This document shows positions 54,201-61,953 of a stretch of 64,000 bases of DNA, piece after piece. This DNA is from Streptomonospora nanhaiensis. Its GTDB lineage: Bacteria > Actinomycetota > Actinomycetes > Streptosporangiales > Streptosporangiaceae. How positions within the stretch are numbered: the stretch's first letter is position 1; the number at the start of each line of letters is the position of its first letter. The notes under the pieces were generated by a model that had not been told where the DNA came from, ran no database searches, and saw only the letters and a program-made list of their open reading frames with translations. The translations under genes were made by a program, and so were the position numbers. The DNA is taken from assembly GCF_026642255.1 (NCBI RefSeq), contig NZ_CP113264.1:1116001-1180000 (forward strand), read 5' to 3'.

Positions 54201-54685
54201 CGGTGGACGGCGGCGAGCTGCGCGTGTGGCACACCGACCCCGTCCACGTCGCCTGGCTGGCCACCCAGGGGATCCTGCTCCTGGCGGCCGCGGTCCTCGC
54301 CGCGCCGGGCGTGCGCACGGAGGAGGAGGTGCGCCTGATCGAGTCGACCCCGGCCCCGCGCCCGCGCCGGCCGGAGCGGCTGCGCGTGAACTCGCGCCGG
54401 AGGGGGCGCTCCCGGCGCGGAGGCCCCGTCCCGGGCCCGGGACGCCCCCCGACCGGGACGGAGGACGCCGACGGGCCGGAGGAGGGCGCGGCCGCGCCCG
54501 CGCCGGAGCCCGGCGCCGGACCGGGCACGGGCTCCGTGCCCGTCACCCCCGAGGGGGGACAACGCCGTGGGACGCGTGGCGCCCGCGGGGTCCGGAGGAA
54601 GGCCCCCGGCAGGCGCCGCGCGGGTGGCCGGCGCGGGGCCGACGACGGGGGCGCCGGAGCGTCCCGGACCGAGCGGGAGGAGTAG
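51242..54685 (+). CDS. Giant membrane family 2 glycosyltransferase
   Basis: 1147 aa from GTG 51242 (alternative GTG 51110 adds 44 Pro/Arg-rich residues). N-terminal GT-A domain: VTAVIVSHDGARWLPETLSAL, VAADTGSADGS, WLVHDDLTPEEDTL, FRDDIDFCWRVGGAGLRALL (residue ~210). From ~390 to ~780 about ten membrane helices, then an extracytoplasmic domain and a last helix near 1000 with a disordered basic/proline tail. Matches the actinobacterial GT2 beside whiB2 and manB. It probably extends a cell-surface polymer with mannose-type donors from ManB. Confidence 0.87.
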   Translation: MLDPDSDRHVVTAVIVSHDGARWLPETLSALRAQSRPVQRVVAADTGSADGSADILGEHLPSGAVVDLPARTGYGDAVRAALELPRASTAVRGADEDATEWIWLVHDDLTPEEDTLAHLLAAADRDPRAAVLGPKLRDWFDRRLLVEVGVTIDGAGRRETGLEQREFDHGQHDGNRQVLAVSSAGMLIRRDVWDRLGGFDPALPLFRDDIDFCWRVGGAGLRALLVTDAVAYHAEASARRRRPITATRNHPRRVDRRHAVFVLLANLPFGGMVGALVRNSVASLLRVVTYLLIKQPANALDEAAAITLVYVRPLQLARARFRRRRDRRRTYSAIRPFLAHGVAVRQFYDVVTGLLSGEPVRNTPGRHQAVTAPPAAEDEDEAPTDSNGFVRRVLLRPGALLFLGLTAVTLVAERSLLFGDLLAGGALPPVAGTAGDMWALYLSGSPDSGLGSDGPVPPYVGLLALLSTVTLGKPWLAVTVVLLGCVPLAGATAYALARQVLGFRPARLWMAAAYALLPVATGAVAQGRIGTALVHVLMPVLGLLLVRLVAMPPRPSRRAAWALGLVLAAATAFVPMVWLLSLVTGVLVALAFGHLGRRVYVSIAIGLGLPVVVLLPWSLELFLHPTLWLLEAGLHRPELSAPGAAPQELLLLSPGGPGTPPFWVTAGLVVAALCSLLLLRNRVLVAAGWSLALFGVLVAILTARVVIEPYYGGPPAPVWPGVALAFAATAVLLSAATAARSFGDMVRLGGARRVFAVAVAVLALTTPASAAALWMWNGVEGPLTARATPVVPGTLTGADGGGTEPRTLVVTPDGEGGVDYVVVRGREPRLGEERIVPPAGARAAMDRAVAGLAAGQGSDQVHTLADHGVQYVLYPRPEVSGPADATMVDTLDGTPGLGRQSLSQHYALWEVGVPTGTLRVVSEDGAGSEPLRVSGSGDERTAEVPQGRTGRRLALAEAADPGWHATLDGAELPPVATEGGTQAWELPVDGGELRVWHTDPVHVAWLATQGILLLAAAVLAAPGVRTEEEVRLIESTPAPRPRRPERLRVNSRRRGRSRRGGPVPGPGRPPTGTEDADGPEEGAAAPAPEPGAGPGTGSVPVTPEGGQRRGTRGARGVRRKAPGRRRAGGRRGADDGGAGASRTEREE

Positions 54686-54688
54686 TCC

Positions 54689-56257
54689 GTGCGACTGATC
54701 GTGGAGAACCGTTTCGCGCTGTTCGGCCTGGTCGCGCTGGCCCTGGCCGCGCTGTTCGGCGTGGCCTTCGCCACCCGGCCCGTGACCGCCGAACTGGGGG
54801 TCACCGAGCCGGGCGCCGTGCGCCCCGACCACGCGGTGCGGGTCTGTCCGGCCCCGCACGAGGAGGGCGACAGCACCGTCGCCGCGTTCGCCCCCCGGGT
54901 GGGCCGCGACGACGAGGGAGAGCTGTGGGCGGAGTCCGTTCCGGCCGCCCCCGAGGAGGACGGGGACGCGGAGGACGGGAGCGGCTCCGGGGACGCGGAG
55001 GACGCCGCGGGACGCGACCTCCTCGGCGACGAGCTGACCGAGCCCGGCCGGGTGTGGAGCGCCGACGCCTCCGACGCCTCCGGCCCCACCGCGGTCCGGG
55101 CCGAGGGCTCCCTGGCCTCGGGCCTCGACGCCGCCCAGACCACCCTCTCCGGCGGCTCCGTCACCGAGGTGCGCTGCGTCGAGCCCTCCATCGGCACGTG
55201 GTTCGCCCTGCCCGGCGCCGGCGGGGGCGAGGCCGTGGAGGTCGACGCGATCACCGCCCTCCTGGCCAACCCCGAGGACTCCCGGGCGACGGTCAGCGTG
55301 GACGTCTACACCGAGGGCGGCCCCTCCTACTCCTCCGAGAGCCGGGGCATCTCCCTGTTGGCCGGGGAGTCGACCGAGCTCGACCTGACCGAGCTGGTCC
55401 GGAGCACGGGGGCCGTCGGCGTCCACGTCCGCACCAGCACGGGCCGGGTCGCCGCGTCCCTCCTCGCCGAGCACGCCTCCGGCGGGGCCGACTGGGTGCC
55501 GCCCACGGCGGCGCCCGCCGTGCACCACGTCGTGCCGGGGATCCTCGGCGGGGACGGGCGCCGCCACCTGGTCCTGGCCGCCCCGGGGGACGAGCCCGCC
55601 GAGGTGCGCGTCCACGCGGTCGCCCCGTCCGGGGACGGCGGGGAGGAGGACGCCTCCGGCGTCGGCGGCTCCGGGACGGCGGAGGACCCGCTGGTCGTCG
55701 CCGTGCCCCCGGCCGCAGCCGCCTGGGTGACCCTGGAGAGCGTCCTGGGGGGCGAGGCGGGGGCGGTCGTCGTGGAGTCGGACGTGCCCGTGGTCGCGGG
55801 CGTGGCCGCCGAGGCGATGGACGGCGACGACGTCGTCGAGACCGCCTACACGTCCGCCGTGCCGCCGCTCGGCCCGCCGCTGGACGCCACGGCCGTCCTG
55901 CCCGACGTCCCCGAGGGCACGGACACGGAGCTCGTCCTGAGCGCCGTGGAGGGCGACGCCTCGCTGATGGCCACGCCGGTCACCGCCGACGGCACCCAGG
56001 GGGACGCCGTGCGCGTCGCGGTCGCCGCGGGGACCACCGTCGTCTTCGGCGCGGAGGAGGACCCGTGGGAGGCCCCGCCGGGCGCCGACCCGGAGGACGG
56101 GTACGCGGTCCGCCTGGAACTCCTGGAGGGCTCCTCCCTCCACGTCGCCCGTGTGCTGCGCGACGGGGACGGCGTGAGCGTGCTGCCGGTACGCCCCGCC
56201 CCGGTCGAGATCCCGCTCCCGGTGGTGCGCGACAGCATGGTGGGGATCGTCCCCTAG
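54689..56257 (+). CDS. DUF5719 family secreted protein
   Basis: 522 aa. N-terminal signal anchor (FALFGLVALALAALFGVAFA), then an Asp/Glu/Gly-rich region and beta-rich repeats (GTWFALPGAGGGEAVEVDAITALLANP, VHVRTSTGRVAASLLAEH, DAVRVAVAAGTTVVFG). It is the standard partner of the preceding GT2. Starts GTG 54689, 3 nt after the GT2 stop. The TAG stop (56255-56257) lies at the left edge of an IS, so the natural 3' flank is displaced. Confidence 0.85.
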   Translation: MRLIVENRFALFGLVALALAALFGVAFATRPVTAELGVTEPGAVRPDHAVRVCPAPHEEGDSTVAAFAPRVGRDDEGELWAESVPAAPEEDGDAEDGSGSGDAEDAAGRDLLGDELTEPGRVWSADASDASGPTAVRAEGSLASGLDAAQTTLSGGSVTEVRCVEPSIGTWFALPGAGGGEAVEVDAITALLANPEDSRATVSVDVYTEGGPSYSSESRGISLLAGESTELDLTELVRSTGAVGVHVRTSTGRVAASLLAEHASGGADWVPPTAAPAVHHVVPGILGGDGRRHLVLAAPGDEPAEVRVHAVAPSGDGGEEDASGVGGSGTAEDPLVVAVPPAAAAWVTLESVLGGEAGAVVVESDVPVVAGVAAEAMDGDDVVETAYTSAVPPLGPPLDATAVLPDVPEGTDTELVLSAVEGDASLMATPVTADGTQGDAVRVAVAAGTTVVFGAEEDPWEAPPGADPEDGYAVRLELLEGSSLHVARVLRDGDGVSVLPVRPAPVEIPLPVVRDSMVGIVP

Positions 56258-56272
56258 GGCCTGTTTGGTAAG

Positions 56273-57150
56273 TCAGAGCCATTCGTTGATGGCAGCGATC
56301 CGGACGGTGGCCTCGTAGCGAAGGGCGAGCTTGTCGTAGCGCGTGGCCACCGCCCGGTTGCGTTTGAGCCGGTTGATCCCGCACTCCACCGCGTGCCGGG
56401 CCCGGTAGTCGACCTTGTCAAAGCCCGGCGGGCGCCCACCGGCCCGCCCCTTGCGCTCCCGGTTGCGCACCCGGTCCAAGGGTTCGGGAATCGTCGCTTT
56501 GACCTTGCGTCTGCGCAGGTAGGAGCGGATTCTCTTCGAGCTGTAGGCCTTATCGGCGCGCACCCGCACCGGGCGGGTGCGCGCCGGCCCCGACCGGCCC
56601 CGTCCCGCCACGCGCACGCGCTCCATGACCGGCTCGAACTGCGGGGCGTCTCCCCGCTGCCCCGCCGTGAGCACCACCGACATCGGCTTGTGGCCCTGCT
56701 CGCAGGCCAGGTGGATCTTGGTGGTCCACCCGCCGCGCGAGCGCCCCAGGGCGTGGTCGTCGGGCTCCACCGTTTCGTGATCTGAACCTTCCCCTTTTTC
56801 TGGGCCCCGGCGGCGTGCTGGTGGGCGCGCACGATGGTGGAGTCCACGTTGAGCTGCCAGGTGATCAGTCCCGCCGCATCGGCCACCGACTGCAGCGAGT
56901 CCAGGAGCCGGGCCCAGGTGCCGTCCAGGGACCAGCGGCGGAACAGGTCGTAGACGCTCTGCCAGGGCCCGTACCGTTCGGGCACGTCCCGCCAGGGCGC
57001 CCCGGCCCGCACACGCCAGCGGATGCCGTTGATCAGTTGGCGTTTGGACCGCGAGGGCGGGCGGCCCGTGGTCGGGGCGGGCAGCAGGGGGCACAGCAGC
57101 GCCCACTGGGCGTCGGTGAGGTCACCGCGCCCCGGTTTGGGTAGAGTCAC
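56273..57150 (-). CDS. IS427-type DDE transposase (two frames, probable -1 frameshift)
   Basis: First part from GTG 57150 reads TLPKPGRGDLTDAQWALLCPLLP ... RWRVRAGAPWRDVPERYGPWQSVY ... NVDSTIVRAHQHAAGAQKKG, with the first catalytic Asp (VDST). The remainder continues in the -1 frame: GPEKGEG...GWTTKIHLACEQGHKPMSV, VRADKAYSSKRIRSYLRRRK (second Asp), HAVECGINRLKRNRAVATRYDKLALRYEA (catalytic Glu). The switch is at GAAAAAG near 56796, typical of programmed frameshifting in this group. GAAGG lies 8 nt before the GTG. Without the shift the first frame stays open to the IS end. Confidence 0.87.
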
Positions 57151-57211
57151 AGCGAAGCCTTCGGTGGGCTCGGTCTTCTTGGTCGTTGACTCGTCTACCG
57201 AAGGCTTCGCT
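57151..57211. promoter_or_regulatory. 15-bp inverted repeat enclosing the transposase ribosome site
   Basis: AGCGAAGCCTTCGGT (57151-57165) and ACCGAAGGCTTCGCT (57197-57211) are exact complements on either side of a 31-nt loop. The arm contains the transposase Shine-Dalgarno, so read-through transcripts from outside would fold and hide it, whereas transcripts starting inside the loop would not. Confidence 0.6.
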
Positions 57212-57290
57212 GCTGTGCGGGGTGACACGCCTGGCGTGACCGGATCGGTGCTTTGATCCCTGATCACACCAGTTACCAAACAGGCCCTAG

Positions 57291-57500
57291 ACGGTATGCA
57301 GGGAGGGTTCGCTGAAAGGCCGGGACCTCGCTCACACGTTGCCGTGGGTTGCCGACCAGGTAGAACCTGGAAGGTAGTGCCTACATGTGTGGGAGGTCCC
57401 GGTGTCATTCGAGCCTACGACCGTCGGACTGGACGTGCACGCCCGCTCCACCACCGCCCACGCCGACGCCGAACCCGCCGGGCGCCGGCCTGCCGCATGG
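57291..57500 (+). pseudogene. IS110-family left-end remnant with truncated transposase N-terminus
   Basis: GTG 57402, with GGGAGG 5 nt upstream, encodes VSFEPTTVGLDVHARSTTAHA, the typical beginning of actinobacterial IS110-type (DEDD) transposases, including the first catalytic Asp in GLDVHARS. Similarity stops after ~20 codons. Together with the structured upstream sequence it is a broken left end of an IS110 element beside the intact IS. The remaining stretch to 57616 has no supported gene. Confidence 0.6.
57320..57402 (+). ncRNA. Foldable RNA-like structure upstream of the IS110-type start (bridge-RNA-like)
   Basis: CCGGGACCTC (57320-57329) pairs with GAGGTCCCGG (57393-57402), and inside CACAC (57333-57337) pairs with GTGTG (57387-57391). 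Enclosed hairpins are CCAGGT-AGA-ACCTGG (57356-57370) and GTAG-TGC-CTAC (57374-57384). IS110 elements encode noncoding bridge RNAs in their ends. The closing stem also hides the transposase ribosome site. Transcription and function are not shown. Confidence 0.35.
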
Positions 57501-57616
57501 TCGAGGACGGATGGCCGCTTCGCCGCGGCCCCGTCCCCGTCGCGGGTCCGGCCGCCGGGACCGGCCGGGGCTCGCGGACCGCACGGACGCCGGCGGCGCC
57601 CCGCGGGCACGGGGCG

Positions 57617-58051
57617 TCAGCTCTCGGGGTCGACCGACTCCGGTTCGACGCCGAGCAGGTTGGCGACCTCCTCGACCACCGTCTCGTGGACCAGGAGGGC
57701 CATCTCCTCGGGATCCTTGGTCCGGATCTCCACCGGGCGCCGGTACACCACGATGCGGGACCGGCCCGAGGGGTCGGTCTCCAGGCGGGAGAAGGGGATC
57801 GCCTCGGAGAGGGGTCCGTGGCGCGGGATGGGCGGGACGTCCTCCACGAGGAAGTCGACATTGGCCAGCTCGCGCGCCCACAGACGTTCGAGGCGTTCGA
57901 CGGCGTCCAGGACGAGATCGTCGAAAGCCTGCGCCCGGCTGCGGAACACCGGCAGGTCAGAGGGCACGAGAGGACCGCGGATGCCTCGGCCGCGGCGGTC
58001 CCGGCGCCGCATTCGGTCTGGTTGGCCACTGGAAAGGCGCACTCGTCGCAC
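57617..58051 (-). CDS. Zincin-like metallopeptidase family protein with altered active site
   Basis: 144 aa. Belongs to the actinobacterial metallopeptidase-family protein located between DUF5719 and DUF3499: RSRAQAFDDLVLDAVERLERLWARELANVDFLVEDVPP, RIVVYRRPVEIRTKDPEEMALLVHETVVEEVANLLG. The HExxH of the parent family reads HETVVEEVA here, lacking the second His, so proteolysis is doubtful. GTG 58051 lies 6 nt after TAGTCT (minus strand), leaderless; ATG 58012 is the alternative. Divergent from DUF3499. Confidence 0.8.
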   Translation of the reverse strand: MRRVRLSSGQPDRMRRRDRRGRGIRGPLVPSDLPVFRSRAQAFDDLVLDAVERLERLWARELANVDFLVEDVPPIPRHGPLSEAIPFSRLETDPSGRSRIVVYRRPVEIRTKDPEEMALLVHETVVEEVANLLGVEPESVDPES

Positions 58052-58248
58052 ACTTCGAGACTAAGCCATCAGGGGCCCCGCGCGTAGTCCCCTCCGCAGC
58101 GAAGGTGGCCGACTCCCGGATCCCGGGCCTCCCGGCCCCTCCCGTGGACCGCCCGGGGCGGCGCGCGGGGCCGTGGATGGAGCGCGAACAGACCAGCTCG
58201 TGGAACGATGCTGGCGTGTCCCTCAGTAAAGGCATACAGTCGAACGCT

Positions 58249-58680
58249 GTGAGCCCTGTTCGCCGCTGCTCCCGTACCGCCTGCCGGCAGCCTGCCGTCT
58301 TCACGCTCACGTACGTCTACGCCGACTCGACGGCCGTCCTCGGTCCTCTCGCCGCCTACGTGGAACCGCACTGCTACGACCTCTGCGCCATGCACGCCGA
58401 CCGCCTGACGGCGCCGCGCGGCTGGGAGGTCGTCCGACTCCCCGTCGAGACGGCGGGAGGCGGCCCCGGCAGCGACGACCTGGAGGCCCTCGCCGACGCC
58501 GTGCGTGAGGCGGCCCGCCCCCCTGCCCGGAGCACACCCCCCGACGAGGTCGGCGAGGGCGCCGAGACGCTGCGCAGAGGTCATCTGCGCGTGGTCAGGT
58601 CCGACCCCGGCCGGGGCGACCAGCAGCGGCCGGGCGGCCCCGCCGGCCGGCCGTACACGGGTCCGTCCGAACCCCGCTAG
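58249..58680 (+). CDS. DUF3499 family protein
   Basis: 143 aa. Actinobacterial family with likely metal-binding Cys: PVRRCSRTACRQPAVFTLTYVYADSTAVLGPLAAYVEPHCYDLCAMHADRLTAPRGWEVVRL; CxxxxC and HCYDLC can form a zinc site. C-terminus is disordered and Pro/Arg-rich. GTG 58249 lies 8 nt after TACAGT (58235-58240), so leaderless; it also matches the usual family N-terminus, preferable to an upstream GTG at 58216. Confidence 0.88.
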   Translation: MSPVRRCSRTACRQPAVFTLTYVYADSTAVLGPLAAYVEPHCYDLCAMHADRLTAPRGWEVVRLPVETAGGGPGSDDLEALADAVREAARPPARSTPPDEVGEGAETLRRGHLRVVRSDPGRGDQQRPGGPAGRPYTGPSEPR

Positions 58681-58789
58681 ACACCGCGGTGCCGGTGGGG
58701 TCGCCGCGCCGCCGCTTGCTAGCTTGGTACCGCGCGGAAGGACACGCGCGGGAACGAACGTGGAGCAGGACCGACCGTCCGGAGAAGAC

Positions 58790-60142
58790 GTGGCTGATCT
58801 CGGAAGCATCTTCAAGGCATACGATGTGCGCGGTGTGATCCCGGACACCCTGAACGCGGACATCGCGCGCGCGATCGGCGCGGCCTTCGCCCGTGTCGTC
58901 GGCGGTGAGGCCGTCGTCGTCGCGCACGACATGCGCCCCTCCTCGCCGGAACTGGCCGCCGCCTTCTCGGAAGGGGTCACCGGCCAGGGGCTCGACGTGG
59001 TGTTCACCGGGCTGGGCTCCACCGACCTGCTCTACTACGGTTCGGGCCACCTCGGCCTGCCCGGCGCCATGTTCACGGCCAGCCACAACCCCGCCGAGTA
59101 CAACGGCATCAAGATGTGCCGGGCCGGGGCCGCGCCCATCAGCGCCGACACGGGCCTGGACGAGGTCCGGCGCCTGGCCGAGGAGGGCGTCCCCGCCCAC
59201 GACGGGCCCTCCGGGAACGTCACCGAGCAGGACCTCCTCCCCGGCTACGCCGACTACCTCCGCGGCCTCGTGGACCTGTCGGGCATCCGCCCGCTGAAGG
59301 TCGTCGTGGACGCGGGCAACGGCATGGGCGGCCACACCGTCCCCGCCGTCCTCGAACAGGGCCTCCCGCTGGAGATCGTGCCCCTCTACTTCGAGCTGGA
59401 CGGCACCTTCCCCAACCACCCCGCCAACCCCCTCGACCCGGCCAACCTGGTCGACCTCCAGGCCAAGGTGCGCGAGACGGGCGCCGACATCGGCCTGGCC
59501 TTCGACGGCGACGCCGACCGCTGCTTCGTCGTCGACGAGCGGGGCGACGCGGTGCCGCCCTCCGCCGTCACCGCGCTGGTAGCGGGCGAGGAGCTCGCGC
59601 GCGAGCCCGGGTCCACGATCATCCACAACCTGATCACCTCGCAGGCCGTCCCCGAGATCGTGCGCGAGCGGGGCGGCGTCCCCGTCCGCACCCGGGTCGG
59701 GCACTCCTTCATCAAGGCCACCATGGCCGAGACCGACGCGATCTTCGGCGGGGAGCACTCCGCCCACTACTACTTCCGCGACTTCTGGCGGGCCGACACC
59801 GGTATGCTCGCGGCGATGCACGTCCTGCGGGTCCTGGGGACGGACGACCGTCCGCTCTCCCGGATCACCGAGGAGTACTCCCGCTACGCCGGATCGGGCG
59901 AGGTCAACTCGAAGGTCGCCGACGCACCCGGGCGCCTGGCGGCCGTGCGCGCCGAGTTCGCAGGCAGGGACGGCGCCACCGTCGACGAGCTCGACGGACT
60001 GACCGTCTCCCTCCCCGGCGGATCGTGGTTCAACGTGCGCGCCTCCAACACCGAACCGCTGCTGCGGCTCAACGTCGAGGCCCCCGACGAGGCGTCCATG
60101 GCCGGGCTCCGCGACGAGGTGCTGGCCGTCATCCGCGCCTGA
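58790..60142 (+). CDS. manB: Phosphomannomutase/phosphoglucomutase (ManB)
   Basis: 450 aa. Alpha-D-phosphohexomutase: N-terminal FKAYDVRGVIPDTL, phosphoserine loop TASHNPAEYNGIKM, metal loop DGDADRCF, sugar-binding GEHSAHYYFRDF and phosphate-binding RASNTEPLLRLN at the C-terminus. Converts mannose-6-P to mannose-1-P for GDP-mannose, feeding lipid-linked glycan and mannosylation. GTG 58790 with GGAGA at 4-nt spacing matches the family start; GTG 58760 is less likely. Confidence 0.93.
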   Translation: MADLGSIFKAYDVRGVIPDTLNADIARAIGAAFARVVGGEAVVVAHDMRPSSPELAAAFSEGVTGQGLDVVFTGLGSTDLLYYGSGHLGLPGAMFTASHNPAEYNGIKMCRAGAAPISADTGLDEVRRLAEEGVPAHDGPSGNVTEQDLLPGYADYLRGLVDLSGIRPLKVVVDAGNGMGGHTVPAVLEQGLPLEIVPLYFELDGTFPNHPANPLDPANLVDLQAKVRETGADIGLAFDGDADRCFVVDERGDAVPPSAVTALVAGEELAREPGSTIIHNLITSQAVPEIVRERGGVPVRTRVGHSFIKATMAETDAIFGGEHSAHYYFRDFWRADTGMLAAMHVLRVLGTDDRPLSRITEEYSRYAGSGEVNSKVADAPGRLAAVRAEFAGRDGATVDELDGLTVSLPGGSWFNVRASNTEPLLRLNVEAPDEASMAGLRDEVLAVIRA

Positions 60143-60230
60143 ACAGGCATCATGGTGGGGAGGGGCCGGCCGCACCGCCGTCCGGCGCGGCGGCCGCCCC
60201 GCCCCCGCACACACACGAGGAACGAGGACC

Positions 60231-60407
60231 ATGAGCACGAAGATCGACGACTGGCTGCTGGAGATCCTGGCCTGCCCCCAGAGCCAGGCCCCGCTGCGCC
60301 ACGACCCCGAGACGGACGAGCTGGTCTGCGACGAGAGCGGTCTCGCCTACCCCATCCGGGACGGCATCCCGGTCCTGCTCGTCGACGAGGCGCGAAAAAT
60401 CGGTTGA
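60231..60407 (+). CDS. Trm112 family protein (58 aa)
   Basis: 58 aa. Starts MSTKIDDWLLEILACPQSQAP, contains LVCDESGLAYPIRDGIPVLLVDEAR, the Trm112/YcaR signature. The zinc Cys set is reduced: ACPQS has one Cys and LVCDE one, where CxxC pairs are usual. Family members act as small partner proteins of methyltransferases. Position after manB is conserved in actinobacteria. ATG 60231 has GAGG upstream. Confidence 0.85.
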   Translation: MSTKIDDWLLEILACPQSQAPLRHDPETDELVCDESGLAYPIRDGIPVLLVDEARKIG

Positions 60408-60565
60408 GGTCGGATGGAACGGCACGGCTGTTCCGGCAGTCATATCGTGTGCGGCAGGGGATGAGGTCCCTCCTGGGGGCATGACGGGACGCACCCCCGC
60501 ATTCCCCGCAACCCGTACCCTGTTCCTGCGCGCCCCGCTCAAGACGACCTCCCTGGAGGACCCCG

Positions 60566-61885
60566 ATGCCCGGTTCCGAATCGCTGCTTCCGAGCGACCC
60601 CTCCTCGTTCGGCGAGTACAGCGTGACCGGACGGCTGGGCAAGGGCGGGCAGGGCGTCGTCTACCTCGCGGAGGACGCGGACGGCGGGGAGGTCGCGGTC
60701 AAGGTCCTCAACGACCAGTGGTCGCAGGACTCGGACCTGCGCAAGCGGTTCGAGAAGGAGGTCCGCGCGGCCCAGAAGGTCGCCTCCTTCTGCACGGCCG
60801 CGATCATCGACGCCCAGCTCGACAGCGACCCCCCGTACGTGGTCAGCGAGTTCGTCCCGGGCAAGGACCTCCAGGAGACCGTGGCCAAGGGCGCGGTCCT
60901 GCGCGGGTCCACGCTCCAGCGGCTCGCGGTCTCCACCGCGACCGCCCTGGTCGCGATCCACAGGGCGGGCATCGTCCACCGCGACTTCAAGCCCGGCAAC
61001 GTGCTGCTCGGCCCGGACGGGCCGCGCGTGATCGACTTCGGCATCGCCCGGGTCGACGACGGCACCGCCACCATGACCAACTCGATCGTCGGCACGCCCT
61101 CCTACATGGCCCCCGAGCAGATCGAGGGCCGCGGCATCACCGACAAGTGCGACATCTTCGCGTGGGGGTGCGTGATCGCGTTCGCGTCCTCCGGACGCGC
61201 CCCGTTCGGCTCGGACACCGTCCCCGCCGTGGTGCACCGCGTGGTCAGCGCGCCCCCGGACCTGGACGGCGTCGACGAGGCGCTGCGCCCCGTCGTCGAG
61301 TCGTGCCTGGACAAGAACCCCGCCAACCGGCCCAACGCCCAGACGCTGCTGATGCGCCTGCTCGGCCACGACGGACCGGAGACGAGCGGCCCGTCCACCG
61401 ACGACGTCGTCAGGCAGGGCGAGCAGATCGCCCAGGCGACCCCGGCCACCGGCGGCCAGACGCCGTACCGGCCCCAGCCGCCGACGGGCCCCCAGGCCGG
61501 CGCCGTCGGCTACACGCCCGTCTCCTCCAACCCGCGCCCCGGCATGCCGGGCTACCCCGGGGGCCCCGACCCCCGGCACGGGTTCGGCCACCCGGGCGCC
61601 TCCGGCCCGCGGCCAGGCCACCCCGGCACGTCCAACCCGCGTCCGGGGTACCCGCAGCACCAGCAGCCGCACGCCATGCACCACGGCGCGCACAACGCGG
61701 GCAACCCGATGCTCACGGGCATGGCCCCCAACCAGTCCTACGCCCGCCCCGGCGGTCGGCAGCCCATGCCGCGCCCGGTCGAGCAGAACTCCGTGCTCCA
61801 GCAGAGCTGGGTCATCCCGGCGGTCCTCATCACCATCGTGATCCTCCTGCTGCTCCTGATCCTGATCGCCCTCGGCGGAGGCTGA
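60566..61885 (+). CDS. Serine/threonine protein kinase with C-terminal membrane tail and no sensor domain
   Basis: 439 aa. Kinase domain complete: GKGGQG (25-30), VAVK (K46), HRDFKPGN (D140), DFG (157-159), GTPSYMAPE (176-184). After residue ~270 a Pro/Gly/Asn-rich disordered linker with repeats like RPGYP/RPGMP and a single C-terminal transmembrane helix (about 417-436) leave only a few residues beyond the membrane: tail-anchored without the PASTA or other sensor of usual actinobacterial STPKs. ATG 60566, GGAGGA 5 nt upstream. It occupies the place where manA/SIS genes follow manB in other genomes. Confidence 0.92.
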   Translation: MPGSESLLPSDPSSFGEYSVTGRLGKGGQGVVYLAEDADGGEVAVKVLNDQWSQDSDLRKRFEKEVRAAQKVASFCTAAIIDAQLDSDPPYVVSEFVPGKDLQETVAKGAVLRGSTLQRLAVSTATALVAIHRAGIVHRDFKPGNVLLGPDGPRVIDFGIARVDDGTATMTNSIVGTPSYMAPEQIEGRGITDKCDIFAWGCVIAFASSGRAPFGSDTVPAVVHRVVSAPPDLDGVDEALRPVVESCLDKNPANRPNAQTLLMRLLGHDGPETSGPSTDDVVRQGEQIAQATPATGGQTPYRPQPPTGPQAGAVGYTPVSSNPRPGMPGYPGGPDPRHGFGHPGASGPRPGHPGTSNPRPGYPQHQQPHAMHHGAHNAGNPMLTGMAPNQSYARPGGRQPMPRPVEQNSVLQQSWVIPAVLITIVILLLLLILIALGGG

Positions 61886-61953
61886 TCCGCCCGCGGGGGC
61901 GGCGCACGCGCGATCCTCTCCCGCCTCCCTCCGGGGAGGGACGCGGTCGCGCG

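Larger units (their letters stand above)
56257..57287 (-). mobile_element. IS5/IS427-group insertion sequence, intact ends
   Basis: About 1031 bp. Terminal inverted repeats GGGCCTGTTTGGTAA (56257-56271) and TTACCAAACAGGCCC (57273-57287) are perfect over 15 bp. It is flanked on both sides by TA inside CTAG, the known target of this group, so the target duplication is 2-4 bp. It carries one DDE transposase, read through a frame change. The left end coincides with the DUF5719 stop, so the insertion is recent and left the upstream gene intact. Confidence 0.9.
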
